Assembly (NCBI RefSeq): GCF_018380615.1
Contig: NZ_JAGYVZ010000015.1
Location: 62,001 to 126,000 of the forward strand
Source: Flavobacterium psychroterrae
Lineage (GTDB): Bacteria; Bacteroidota; Bacteroidia; Flavobacteriales; Flavobacteriaceae
Direction of reading: 5' to 3'
Length of the DNA: 64,000 nucleotides
A program made the position numbers and the translations under genes. The notes under the pieces are model-generated. The model saw only the letters and a list, made by a program, of their open reading frames with translations, searched no databases and was not told the origin of the DNA. Positions 43,953 to 53,263 of this stretch are shown here, piece after piece (position 1 is the stretch's first letter; each line of letters starts with the position of its first letter).

Positions 43953-45107
43953 ATGAAAAAAGTTTACCTGCTGTTTATCTTAATCTCAGTTTCTGTATTT
44001 GCTCAGAAAAAATTCGACAACATTCAATCTGTCAAACTTGGAGAAGAACGAAGAATAACCATTGGACTTCCAGATTCTTACGAAGCAAATCCTGAAAAAA
44101 AATACCCTGTTTTATATTTATTAGATGGTGATTATTTATTTGATCCTTTTTCCGGAGCAGTAAGTTACGGTTCATATTGGGGAGATTTACCCGAAATGAT
44201 TATCATTGGAATTCATCAAAATAAAAATGACGAACGCGAAGACGATACTACAATTGATCAAAACACCGGACTTCCTTTTGAAAAAGGAGCGAACTTTTTT
44301 GAATTTATTGGAGCAGAATTAATTCCGTACATCGAAAAAAAATATCGTACAACTCCATTTAGAATTATTGCAGGACATGACGTTACTGCAAGTTTTCTGA
44401 ATTTTTATTTATACAAGGAACAGCCACTTTTTAACGCTTATATAGCTTTTAGCCCGGAACTTGCCAATAAAATGGAAGTTAGAATTCCTGAAAAATTTGC
44501 CAAAGTAACGGAGCCGTTATTTTACTACTTATCTGTAGCGGATGGAGATAACAAAAAAATCAAAGAACCTATAGAAAAATTAGACAGCAATATTAAAATT
44601 GCCAATAATCCGTTGGTGAATTACAAATACGATGTATTTAAAGGCACAACGCATTATACGGAAGTTTTACACGCAATTCCAAGCGCCTTATACCACATAT
44701 TTGAAGTTTACAGACCTATAAATTCTGCTGAATACAACAGCAAAATTGCTATTCTTGAAACTGGTTACGCAGATTATCTGCAAAATAAATACGATATCAT
44801 GTCTAAAGTTATGGGAGTTCAGATTCCGGTAAGGATTAGTGATTTCAAAATTATTGAAACGCTTATTTTGAAAAAGAATGCGTACGATGAATTAGGTAAA
44901 ATGGCAGAAATTGGAAATGTAAATTATCCAAAAGCGATGTTGGGCGAATATGAATTAGGATTGATGTACGAGAAAATGGGAGATCCTAAAAGAGCTTCTA
45001 AAAAATATCAGAATGCTTCACAAATGGAACCTATTGGCGATTTGAATAAAGATTTAATGTACGAGAAAATCGACCAGATGAAAACACTTGAAAAAACCAC
45101 TAAATAA
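43953..45107 (+). CDS. Esterase-D-like alpha/beta-hydrolase fold protein, nucleophile replaced
   Basis: 384 aa from ATG 43953 (MKKVYLLFI), which gives a good signal peptide ending SVFAQ. A start at 43941 adds four residues. The body is the PF00756 esterase fold: RRITIGLPDSYEANPEKKYPVLYLLDGDYLF region, PEMIIIGIHQ, and FFEFIGAELIPYIEKKY. The nucleophile elbow reads IIAGHDVTAS where GHS is expected, so Asp replaces Ser. A TPR-like tail follows (YELGLMYEKMGDPKRASKKY). It may be a non-catalytic binding protein. It overlaps radA by one base (TAATG), so the two are probably coupled. Confidence 0.83.
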   Translation: MKKVYLLFILISVSVFAQKKFDNIQSVKLGEERRITIGLPDSYEANPEKKYPVLYLLDGDYLFDPFSGAVSYGSYWGDLPEMIIIGIHQNKNDEREDDTTIDQNTGLPFEKGANFFEFIGAELIPYIEKKYRTTPFRIIAGHDVTASFLNFYLYKEQPLFNAYIAFSPELANKMEVRIPEKFAKVTEPLFYYLSVADGDNKKIKEPIEKLDSNIKIANNPLVNYKYDVFKGTTHYTEVLHAIPSALYHIFEVYRPINSAEYNSKIAILETGYADYLQNKYDIMSKVMGVQIPVRISDFKIIETLILKKNAYDELGKMAEIGNVNYPKAMLGEYELGLMYEKMGDPKRASKKYQNASQMEPIGDLNKDLMYEKIDQMKTLEKTTK

Positions 45108-46468
45108 TGTCTAAAGTTAAAACTTCCTTTTTTTGTCAGAATTGCGGCACCCAATATGCCAAATGGCAAGGGCAATGCAATGCCTGCAAAGAATGGAATA
45201 CTATTGCTGAAGAAATCATTCAGAAGCAGGAAAAAGTAGCCTGGAAAAGTGAACCTACTTCTAACGGCAAAGCGCCCCGCCCATTAAAAATCAATGAAAT
45301 CGACTCGACTCAGGAAATCCGAATGGATACTACTGACGGTGAATTGAATCGTGTTTTAGGCGGTGGAATTGTTCCTGGTTCTCTGACACTTTTGGGTGGT
45401 GAACCCGGAATAGGAAAAAGTACACTTTTACTGCAGATATCATTAAAACTGCCTTATAAAACTTTATATGTTTCCGGCGAAGAAAGTCAGAAGCAAATAA
45501 AAATGCGTGCCGAAAGAATCACGCCAAACAGCGACAATTGTTATATTTTGACCGAAACTAAAACGCAAAATATTTTCAAACAAATTGAAGCCATTCAGCC
45601 TGAAATTGTCATTATAGATTCGATTCAGACTTTACACACGGATTATATTGAATCAACTGCCGGAAGTATTTCTCAAATTAGAGAAACCACCGCTGAATTA
45701 ATCAAGTTTGCCAAAGAAACCAATATTCCGGTTATTTTAATTGGACATATCACAAAAGACGGAAACATCGCCGGACCAAAGATTCTGGAACACATGGTGG
45801 ATACCGTTTTACAATTTGAAGGCGACCGAAATCACGTTTACCGAATTTTACGTTCGCTGAAAAACCGTTTTGGTTCTACTGCCGAATTAGGAATTTATGA
45901 AATGTTAGGAAGCGGATTAAGAGAAGTCAGTAATCCGTCAGAAATATTAATTTCACACAAAGACGAAGAATTATCAGGAACCGCAATCGCCTCAACACTT
46001 GAAGGAATGCGTCCGTTAATGATCGAAATACAATCACTTGTAAGTACCGCAGTTTACGGAACCCCGCAACGAAGCACTACGGGATATAATGCAAAACGTT
46101 TGAATATGATTTTGGCGGTTTTAGAAAAAAGAGCCGGATTTCGTTTAGGCGCAAAAGACGTTTTCCTGAACGTAACCGGAGGAATTTCTGTTGATGATCC
46201 TGCAATTGATTTGGCTGTTGTTGCTGCAATTTTATCTTCAAACGAGGATATTCCGGTAACAAAAGGCTGTTGTTTTGCCGGCGAAGTTGGACTTTCAGGA
46301 GAAATTCGACCTGTAAATCGTGTTGACCAGCGTATTCAGGAAGCCGAAAAATTAGGTTTCACCACTATATTTGTATCCAAGTACAACAAAATTGCCTTAA
46401 AAAACACCGGAATCAAAATTGAGCTTGTCGCCAAAATTGAAGATGTAGCCGGAATTCTTTTTGGGTAA
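45107..46468 (+). CDS. radA: DNA repair protein RadA
   Basis: 453 aa. RadA is a RecA-like branch-migration helicase in recombination. N-terminal C4 zinc finger (CQNCGTQYAKWQGQCNAC). Walker A GGEPGIGKST near residue 97, VSGEES, Walker B-like IVIIDSIQT, the RadA-specific LKNRFGSTAELG (KNRFG motif), and the C-terminal Lon-like domain with GCCFAGEVGLSGEIRPV. The length matches E. coli RadA (460 aa). The start overlaps the upstream stop. Confidence 0.97.
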   Translation: MSKVKTSFFCQNCGTQYAKWQGQCNACKEWNTIAEEIIQKQEKVAWKSEPTSNGKAPRPLKINEIDSTQEIRMDTTDGELNRVLGGGIVPGSLTLLGGEPGIGKSTLLLQISLKLPYKTLYVSGEESQKQIKMRAERITPNSDNCYILTETKTQNIFKQIEAIQPEIVIIDSIQTLHTDYIESTAGSISQIRETTAELIKFAKETNIPVILIGHITKDGNIAGPKILEHMVDTVLQFEGDRNHVYRILRSLKNRFGSTAELGIYEMLGSGLREVSNPSEILISHKDEELSGTAIASTLEGMRPLMIEIQSLVSTAVYGTPQRSTTGYNAKRLNMILAVLEKRAGFRLGAKDVFLNVTGGISVDDPAIDLAVVAAILSSNEDIPVTKGCCFAGEVGLSGEIRPVNRVDQRIQEAEKLGFTTIFVSKYNKIALKNTGIKIELVAKIEDVAGILFG

Positions 46469-46488
46469 TGTTGTTATAATTTTACTTT

Positions 46489-48453
46489 ATGAAATTTCCA
46501 AAACAAAAAATATACAAAGCACTTCTAATACTTGCAATAGTATTAGTAGTGCTTTTTTTAGGTTTCTACTTTTTTCGTGATTCGCTTTTAAAACAAGCAA
46601 TTGCAAAAGTGACCAACAAGATGAATACCGAATATAACAGTACATTTTCTGTAAAATCGGCTACATTTGATGGTTTGTCCGGCATTAAATTAACCGATGT
46701 TATATTGGTTCCTAAAAATGCAGATACACTTTGCCACATTCAAAAAATAGAAACCAGCGTTAGTTTATCAAGTTTGTTAATTGGCGATGTTCAAATAGGG
46801 ACCTTAAAAGTAAATAACGGCTATATTCAATTAGTCAAAAAAGGAAATGTTCGCAACTTTGATGCTTTCTTGAAAAAGGACAAAACCGATTCTGATAAAA
46901 ACGAAAAACGCAAATATGCGACTTTTGCCTATCGAATTATCTCTAAATTACTAAATCTGGTTCCCACAGACATGAAACTGGAAAACCTGAATTTCAGAAT
47001 TGATGACAATGGCAAAAAAACCTCTGTTGCGGTAAATAAACTGGTTTTAGACAATAAACAACTTGAAACTAGTCTTCATGTTCAAAGTAAAAATTTTGAC
47101 CAGCGCTGGAACATAAAAGGTTTTGCCGATCCAAGAAATAAAAAAGCCGATATTCGTTTCTTTAATTTAGATACCGGCGCAATTCGCGTTCCATATCTTG
47201 ATGAACGCTATCACTTAAAAGCAAGTTTTGATTCTATTCGTTTAAACGTGGCAAACATTGAAAAAGACGGAAGCGAATTGCATATTGACGGTTATACTTC
47301 AATCGCTAATTTAAAAATCAATCATCCTAAAATTGCCAGTAAAGATGTTGTTATTAAAAATGCCCGTTTTGATTATCGCTTTTTATTAGGAGATGATTTT
47401 ATTTCGATCGACAGCACCTCAACAATGCAATTGAATAAGATAAAAGTAAAACCTTATATTTCATATAATACTGAAAAAGATACCATTTATACTTTAAAAG
47501 TTGATATCCCGAAAATGAAAGCGCAGGATTTTATTGTTTCGCTTCCTGATGGATTGTTTACGCACTTTCAGGGTATGGAAGCGACAGGGAATTTTGATTA
47601 TAAACTAGATTTCAAATTCAATAAAAACAGACCAAATACTCTGGTTTTTGACAGTAAACTGAACAAAGAAGATTTAAAAATCATAAAATATGGCGAAGCC
47701 GATCTTAATAAATTAAATGGTCAATTTGTTTATCGCGCCATAATTCAGAACGTTTTACAGCGTCCGGTTTTAGTTGGAAATTCAAATCCAAATTACACGC
47801 CTTTAGACCAGATCTCACCCTATTTGCGAAAATCTGTGTTAACGACAGAAGATCCTTCTTTCTTTTCTCATCGCGGATTTATAAATGAAGCATTCAAACA
47901 ATCGATTTTAAAGAATATCCGAACTAAAAAATTCTCTCGTGGCGCAAGTACGATTAGTATGCAATTGATTAAAAACGTTTTTCTGACCCGTGAAAAAACA
48001 CTTTCACGTAAACTCGAAGAAATTCTCTTAGTTTATATCTTAGAAAATAATCGTGTTGTAAGCAAAGAAAGAATGCTGGAAGTTTATTTCAATATCATAG
48101 AATGGGGACCAAATGTATATGGAATTGGCGAAGCAAGTCATTTCTATTTCCAAAAAAGTCCGTCGGCATTAAATGTAGACGAATGTTTATACCTGGCAAC
48201 TATTATTCCCAAACCAAGAAAATTCATGTATCAGTTTAATGATCAGGGAAATTTGAGAGACTTTGCAGTTCAAAATCAGAAGTTTTTAAAAAATTTAATG
48301 TTTCGTCGAGGTCTCTTAGTGCCTGAAGATACAATAGGGCAACTACCCGTTTATATTTCAGGAAATGCACGTTCGTTGATACGCATTAAAACTCCCGATT
48401 CAACAGCTGTTCCTGCGGATTCTTTGGCTATTGGTGACGAATTTGATTTATAG
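46489..48453 (+). CDS. AsmA-like protein with C-terminal GT51 peptidoglycan transglycosylase domain
   Basis: 654 aa. N-terminal membrane anchor (~12-32, ALLILAIVLVVLFLGFYFF). Then ~400 residues of beta-rich AsmA/DUF748-like sequence with LTDVILVPKNAD and VAVNKLVLDNKQL. A GT51 domain lies at ~430-610: VLTTEDPSFFSHRG (catalytic Glu near 454), RGASTISMQLIKNVFLTREKT region, RKLEEILLVYILE, and FNIIEWGPNVYGIGEAS. No transpeptidase domain follows, so it is a monofunctional glycan polymerase-like protein with an unusual periplasmic half. It starts 20 bp after radA. Confidence 0.87.
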   Translation: MKFPKQKIYKALLILAIVLVVLFLGFYFFRDSLLKQAIAKVTNKMNTEYNSTFSVKSATFDGLSGIKLTDVILVPKNADTLCHIQKIETSVSLSSLLIGDVQIGTLKVNNGYIQLVKKGNVRNFDAFLKKDKTDSDKNEKRKYATFAYRIISKLLNLVPTDMKLENLNFRIDDNGKKTSVAVNKLVLDNKQLETSLHVQSKNFDQRWNIKGFADPRNKKADIRFFNLDTGAIRVPYLDERYHLKASFDSIRLNVANIEKDGSELHIDGYTSIANLKINHPKIASKDVVIKNARFDYRFLLGDDFISIDSTSTMQLNKIKVKPYISYNTEKDTIYTLKVDIPKMKAQDFIVSLPDGLFTHFQGMEATGNFDYKLDFKFNKNRPNTLVFDSKLNKEDLKIIKYGEADLNKLNGQFVYRAIIQNVLQRPVLVGNSNPNYTPLDQISPYLRKSVLTTEDPSFFSHRGFINEAFKQSILKNIRTKKFSRGASTISMQLIKNVFLTREKTLSRKLEEILLVYILENNRVVSKERMLEVYFNIIEWGPNVYGIGEASHFYFQKSPSALNVDECLYLATIIPKPRKFMYQFNDQGNLRDFAVQNQKFLKNLMFRRGLLVPEDTIGQLPVYISGNARSLIRIKTPDSTAVPADSLAIGDEFDL

Positions 48454-48478
48454 ATTACCCCAAAAACGCTAAGTTTTT

Positions 48479-48577
48479 GTCATTTCGACGGAAGGAGAAA
48501 TCACACTAGTAAATAGCCAAAGATTGTCTTACGTTGCGGAGCTTCTCGTGTGTCCTTCGACTCCGCTCAGGATGACA
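48479..48577. repeat. Flavobacterial-type intergenic repeat (GTCATTTCGAC element)
   Basis: It starts GTCATTTCGACGGAAGGAG and ends CTTCGACTCCGCTCAGGATG followed by ACAA. The ends are inverted (GTCAT...ATGAC). It contains AGAAATCACAC facing TCGTGTG. It is more GC-rich than its surroundings. Sequences of this kind recur between genes in Flavobacterium; that statement is from memory. It lies between two convergent genes. Confidence 0.65.
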
Positions 48578-48591
48578 ATATTGCTTATAAA

Positions 48592-48620
48592 ACTTTGCGC
48601 CTTTGCGTCTTTGCGCGATT
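48592..48620. repeat. CTTTGCG direct-repeat element
   Basis: CTTTGCG occurs three times (the first as ACTTTGCGCC), ending GCGCGATTAAAAACC. It resembles the right arm of the element at 43761-43787 but lacks a partner arm. It abuts the response-regulator stop. Confidence 0.55.
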
Positions 48621-48626
48621 AAAAAC

Positions 48627-49376
48627 CTACTTAAAATTCCTTAAAAATTCCTCTTTATAAGTAGGTGAAACTTCAATTTCGGCTCCGTCGTTTAAAGTTA
48701 CGATTCCGCCCTTATTGTATGATTTCACGCAATTCATATTAATGATATGGGATTTGTGAACGCGGATAAAAGGCAAAGGCAAAATCTCCGAAAAGTGTTT
48801 TAAAAACCTGCAAACCATTTTCTTGTTTCCGCTATTCAAATACAGATCTGTGAAATTTCCATTTCCACGTAAGCGAACGATTTCTTCCATTTTTACGACT
48901 TCAAAACCTTCTAATGTTGGTAAAATAACCTGTTGCTTTTCCGGTTTTGCTTCATGGAAATTCTCAACGATAATTTTATTTCTGTTAAAAATTTCATGAT
49001 TCATAATTTGATGCTGGACTTTATTTACCGCAACAATCAATTCTTCGATACTAATAGGTTTCAGTAAATAATAAGCAGCACTTTGGTTCAGGGCTTTTAG
49101 CGAATATTCAGAAAAAGCAGTTACAAATATGGTCTCGAACTGTAGATCTTTACACGCTTCGAGAACATCAAAAGCGTTCCCAAAAGGCATTTCAACATCC
49201 AGAAAAACCAATTGTGGCTTTAAATCATGCAACATTGGAACGGCTTCTTTTATATTCTGTGCTTCACCAATAACCTCGACTTGCGGGCAATATTTACTCA
49301 AATAGTTTTTAAGTACTTCGCGCGCAGCCAATTCATCTTCGACAATTACACTTTTTATCTTCTGGATTGTCATCAT
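48627..49376 (-). CDS. LytTR-family response regulator
   Basis: 249 aa. An N-terminal receiver domain has the acidic pocket VEDE, phospho-acceptor Asp60 in LVFLDVEMP, Thr in FVTAFSEYS and Lys in YYLLKPIS. A C-terminal LytTR DNA-binding domain (~150-249) has IVRLRGNGNFTDLYL, RVHKSHIINMNCV and LNDGAEIEVSPTYKEEF. It acts as a transcription regulator phosphorylated by the kinase encoded just upstream, whose gene it overlaps by 4 bp (ATGA). Targets are unknown; the divergent vWA operon is a candidate. Confidence 0.94.
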   Translation of the reverse strand: MMTIQKIKSVIVEDELAAREVLKNYLSKYCPQVEVIGEAQNIKEAVPMLHDLKPQLVFLDVEMPFGNAFDVLEACKDLQFETIFVTAFSEYSLKALNQSAAYYLLKPISIEELIVAVNKVQHQIMNHEIFNRNKIIVENFHEAKPEKQQVILPTLEGFEVVKMEEIVRLRGNGNFTDLYLNSGNKKMVCRFLKHFSEILPLPFIRVHKSHIINMNCVKSYNKGGIVTLNDGAEIEVSPTYKEEFLRNFK

Positions 49377-51193
49377 ATTGTATCAATTAATGGAAAAACA
49401 ATTTCGACAATTGTTCCTGATTCCGGCAATTTTTTCTCTTTAATTACAAATGAAATATCCTTTTTGTACAATTCATTCAGTAAACCAATTCTTTCTTTGG
49501 TATTATTGAGACCACGGGATTCATGCACTTTCTGATTGTTGGTTTTAAGTTCCTGGCTTTTGGTTAAACCAATTCCGTTGTCTTCAATAACTACAACAAC
49601 TTTTGCATCGACAAGCTGAAATTTAAGCTGTAACAACCCTTTTTTATCGAGATAACGCAAACCATGCCAAATGGAATTCTCTAAATGCGGCTGAATAATC
49701 ATATTGGGAACAAAAACACTTTCGGCATCAAGCTTTTCATCAACCGTAATTTCAAAATCAAATTTATCCTGAAAACGCAAATGTTCCAGATCAAGATATT
49801 TTTTTAATTGTTCGACTTCTTTATCTAATGAAATAAAATCTTTATTGGAGTTTTCCATCATATCACGCATCAGATTTGAATAAGAAGTTAGGTATTTATT
49901 GGCTTCTAATTCTTTATTTTCAGATATAAACTGATTGACACTATTTAAACTATTGAATATAAAATGCGGATTCATTTCTCGTCGTAACGATTGCAAAGCG
50001 ATTTCTTTATTCTTGGTTTTTATGGCATACAACGCTTTTACGATAAATCCGAACAAAAGTAAAAGCAATAAAATGGATCCCAAAAGAAAATAATTGAACG
50101 TGTTTTTCTTGGTAATCAATTCGTCTTTTAATGTTTTCTCTTTTTCAAGCTGACGAATTTTTCCTTCGGTAACCTGAAAAGTTTTTGCGCTGATTAAGGT
50201 TGTATCGGATTGAATCAATTCATCAAAATTTTGAACGAATTGCTCATAAAGCGCCATACTTTCTTTTTCGTTCCCTTCGGACTTGTAATATTTCACTAAA
50301 GCAGATAAAGTATTTTTGGCTTCTGCCGAATTTCCTTTTTTTGACGCAAGATCATACGCTTCTTTCAGGGAAACCACTGCTTTTTTCGGTTCTTCCTTTT
50401 TAAAATAAAGTGACGCTATAGATTGCAATTGTTTGATTTGGGTATTAAAATCTTTCTTGGTTACGGCTTCTGCCAATAATTTTTCGTTGATTCCAATTGC
50501 TTTTTCAAACTGATTGTCTGATGCGTAAACATTTGCAATTTCATTTTTGATTTTAATAACCGCTTCGGGTTTGTCTTTTGCGTAAACGAGCGCGTTTTTA
50601 TAACTTTCAATTGCAACACTTTTGTCTTTTTGCTGCAATGAATTCTCCGCTTTTTGAACATAAGCTTCTGCTACTTCGCCGCTTTTCTTTTCCTTTTTCA
50701 GCAATTCAATATTAGAGTTCACATAAGTTGCCTGCATTACAGGTTCTGCCTGATTTTTTAAACGATTTGCATCATTTAAATTGATTTTTTCTTCAGATGC
50801 ATCTTTTGCCAATGAACCTGCGACTTCATAATTTTTAATTGCAGATCCAAAGTTTTTCTGATTTTCCTGCACTTTTGCAAGACTTCTGGTTACTCTGGTT
50901 TTATCATTTACACGTTTGAGTTTTGTATAACTTGTAAGCGCTTTTTTAAAATATTCTTCGGCTTTTGCATTATCTCCTTTGTTGAGAAATTCATTTGCTA
51001 ATTGTTCGTAGTTTTCGGCAATTTTTCCTTCATCATTTTTATCTAAGGATTTCTCTAAATTAGTAACGGCTTTACTCATTTTTGTAGCTGGCATTGCCTT
51101 CTTTTTCGCTATAGAATCCTGTGCCGCAACTCCCAACGGAAACAGCAACATTAGCATTACAGAAAATACAGATCTTAATAATAAACGTCTCAT
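49373..51193 (-). CDS. TPR-containing LytS/YehU-type sensor histidine kinase
   Basis: 606 aa. Signal peptide (~1-24, LLFPLGVAAQ). TPR repeats (~40-330) lie on the periplasmic side. One transmembrane helix follows (~368-390, YFLLGSILLLLLLFGFIV). The His_kinase domain has MNPHFIFNSLNSVNQFI (phospho-His near 409) and LEHLRFQDKFDFEI. The ATPase part has VPNMIIQPHLENSIWHGL (N box) and VVVIEDNGIGL. This layout is common in Bacteroidota. It is co-translated with its LytTR regulator. The signal sensed by the TPRs is unknown. Confidence 0.93.
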   Translation of the reverse strand: MRRLLLRSVFSVMLMLLFPLGVAAQDSIAKKKAMPATKMSKAVTNLEKSLDKNDEGKIAENYEQLANEFLNKGDNAKAEEYFKKALTSYTKLKRVNDKTRVTRSLAKVQENQKNFGSAIKNYEVAGSLAKDASEEKINLNDANRLKNQAEPVMQATYVNSNIELLKKEKKSGEVAEAYVQKAENSLQQKDKSVAIESYKNALVYAKDKPEAVIKIKNEIANVYASDNQFEKAIGINEKLLAEAVTKKDFNTQIKQLQSIASLYFKKEEPKKAVVSLKEAYDLASKKGNSAEAKNTLSALVKYYKSEGNEKESMALYEQFVQNFDELIQSDTTLISAKTFQVTEGKIRQLEKEKTLKDELITKKNTFNYFLLGSILLLLLLFGFIVKALYAIKTKNKEIALQSLRREMNPHFIFNSLNSVNQFISENKELEANKYLTSYSNLMRDMMENSNKDFISLDKEVEQLKKYLDLEHLRFQDKFDFEITVDEKLDAESVFVPNMIIQPHLENSIWHGLRYLDKKGLLQLKFQLVDAKVVVVIEDNGIGLTKSQELKTNNQKVHESRGLNNTKERIGLLNELYKKDISFVIKEKKLPESGTIVEIVFPLIDTI

Positions 51194-51357
51194 ATTTTTA
51201 ATTTCTTTAAGCCTTAGAAATTCAGATTTTCAGCACCTGAAAACCTTCAAAAAAACAACAATGTAAAGTAAAGTATTTTATATTCCGTTTACAACTCGTT
51301 TCACCAAATGAAAGTTGCGTTTCACCCTTTCTGCAAAAAAGCAGGGTTTTTAGTTTT

Positions 51358-51365
51358 TAAGTTTG
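51358..51365 (+). promoter_or_regulatory. -7 element of the vWA operon
   Basis: TAAGTTTG matches TAnnTTTG, about 31 bp before the ATG at 51397. It lies in the 203-bp divergent gap shared with the two-component operon. Confidence 0.5.
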
Positions 51366-51396
51366 GTCTGTAATCAACAATTAAAAACCAGAAATC

Positions 51397-52557
51397 ATGA
51401 AATCAAATCTATTTATCACAGCAGTTTTAGCCACTACAATTTCATTATTAAGCTGTAATTCTTCAAATGCAAATCCGAAGAAAAGTACTGAAATAGAAAA
51501 TCCAATCGCAGCAGAAAACACAAAAATACAAGTCGCACTTTTATTGGATACATCCGGAAGTATGGACGGTTTGATCGATCAGGCGAAATCAAGGCTCTGG
51601 AACATTGTAAATACTTTAACGACTTTAAAATATGACGGTAAAACGCCGGATATCGAAATCGCTTTATATGAATATGGAAATGATGGTTTATCTGAAAAAT
51701 CAAATTATATCAGACAAATCGCGCCTCTTTCAACCGATTTGGATTTGATTTCAGAGAAACTGTTTTCTTTAAGTACAAATGGCGGAAACGAATATTGCGG
51801 CGCCGTAATTCAGGATGCAACAAACCAGTTAAAATGGGCGAAGGACAACAACAATATGAAGTTGATTTACATTGCAGGAAACGAAGAATTTAATCAGGGA
51901 AAAATTAATTATAAAGAAGCTATTAGCAACGCACTTAAAAATGGCATTTATGTGAATACTATTTATTGCGGAGATAAAGCGCAAGGCATAAACGAATTAT
52001 GGAAAAATGGCGCTGATTACGGAAAAGGGAAATATTTTAATATCGACTCCAACGAAGCTGTAAAATATATCGCAACGCCTTATGATGTTGAAATTACAAA
52101 GTGTAACGAAAAAATCAATAAAACCTATATTAGTTATGGCGCTAAAGGTTCGGCAAAAAAGATGAATCAGGAAACACAGGATAAAAATGCGCAAAAAGTT
52201 TCTGCTTCTAATTATGCAGAACGTGCGGTGAGCAAATCAAAAGCAGTTTATAAAAATGAAAGCTGGGATCTGGTCGATAAAGTAAAAGATGACAAAACTG
52301 CTATTTCGAAAATTAAAAAAGAAGAATTACCAGCAGAACTTCAAAACAAATCTGAAGCTGAAATAAATACAATTGTCGCTCAAAAAACAAAAGAAAGAGA
52401 AACGATCCAAAAAGAAATTGGTGAATTAGGCAAAAAACGTCAGCAATTTATTGATACGGAATCTAAAAAAACCAAGAAACAAGATGATTTAGGCAATGCG
52501 ATAAATACATCGATAGTTGGTTTTGCAAAAGTTAAAGGTTATACGGTTGAGAAATAA
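51397..52557 (+). CDS. vWA-domain lipoprotein
   Basis: 386 aa. The lipoprotein signal ends ISLLSCNSS (Cys20). A von Willebrand A domain (~44-235) has the metal-binding MIDAS start LLLDTSGSMDG (Asp51, Ser53, Ser55) and IYIAGNEEFNQG later. The C-terminal ~130 residues are Lys/Glu/Gln-rich and probably coiled coil. It binds protein partners at the envelope through a divalent metal. First gene of a plus-strand run with the L,D-transpeptidase-like and MuiA-like genes. It is divergent from the LytS/LytT-like pair, which may control it. Confidence 0.9.
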   Translation: MKSNLFITAVLATTISLLSCNSSNANPKKSTEIENPIAAENTKIQVALLLDTSGSMDGLIDQAKSRLWNIVNTLTTLKYDGKTPDIEIALYEYGNDGLSEKSNYIRQIAPLSTDLDLISEKLFSLSTNGGNEYCGAVIQDATNQLKWAKDNNNMKLIYIAGNEEFNQGKINYKEAISNALKNGIYVNTIYCGDKAQGINELWKNGADYGKGKYFNIDSNEAVKYIATPYDVEITKCNEKINKTYISYGAKGSAKKMNQETQDKNAQKVSASNYAERAVSKSKAVYKNESWDLVDKVKDDKTAISKIKKEELPAELQNKSEAEINTIVAQKTKERETIQKEIGELGKKRQQFIDTESKKTKKQDDLGNAINTSIVGFAKVKGYTVEK

Positions 52558-52569
52558 ATTATCATAAAG

Positions 52570-53193
52570 ATGAAAAAGAAAATTGTCTTTTTGCTTTTGA
52601 TCGGAATTTTTGGCGTGAGTTTTGCCTGCAGTAATAAAGAAGAGAAGCCAGAAATCATTAAAAATTCAAAACCGGTTTATTCCTATAAAGAGAAACTAAA
52701 AAGTGAGACAATTGAAATCAGGAGTTTTTTGGGGAAATCTCCTAAATACAATTCAAATATTGTCTTTCTTTTAGATATGAAGATTGAGTCTGGGAAAAAC
52801 CGGTTTTTTATTTATGATTTAAAGCAAAACAAAATACTCAATAAAGGTCTGGTCGGACACGGAACAGGTTCTGAAACTGGTATTCCGGGCGAATTGAAAT
52901 TCAGCAATCTCAAAGATTCTCATTGTACTTCACTAGGGAAATATGCAATAGGAACTTCATATCAAGGATCGTTTGGAAAAGCTTATAAATTGTACGGTTT
53001 AGATAAAACTAATAGTAATGCCTTTGATCGCAATGTTGTTTTACACCAGTATAGCAAAGTTCCGTTTGAAGAACAGGAAAACCCAATTTGCAACAGTTAC
53101 GGTTGCCCGATGGTAAATGCAACATTTTTTAATGCAATTGAAAAGATTATTGACAACTCTAAAAAGAAAATCATTCTGGTTATTTACTATTAG
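52570..53193 (+). CDS. Murein L,D-transpeptidase catalytic-domain lipoprotein
   Basis: 207 aa. Lipobox GVSFACSN (Cys20). It matches the PF13645 (YkuD-related) family: VFLLDMKIESGKNRFFIYD, VGHGTGSETG, LHQYSKVPF with its His near 159, and the nucleophile Cys179 in NSYGCPMVNA. Such enzymes act on tetrapeptide stems in peptidoglycan cross-linking or lipoprotein attachment. It starts 12 bp after the vWA gene, so the two are co-transcribed. Confidence 0.88.
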   Translation: MKKKIVFLLLIGIFGVSFACSNKEEKPEIIKNSKPVYSYKEKLKSETIEIRSFLGKSPKYNSNIVFLLDMKIESGKNRFFIYDLKQNKILNKGLVGHGTGSETGIPGELKFSNLKDSHCTSLGKYAIGTSYQGSFGKAYKLYGLDKTNSNAFDRNVVLHQYSKVPFEEQENPICNSYGCPMVNATFFNAIEKIIDNSKKKIILVIYY

Positions 53194-53263
53194 AATTCGA
53201 TTTAATTGCAGATATTCGTAATCTAAACCTTCCAAAAAAAAGAAAATCTAAAATACAAATCAC

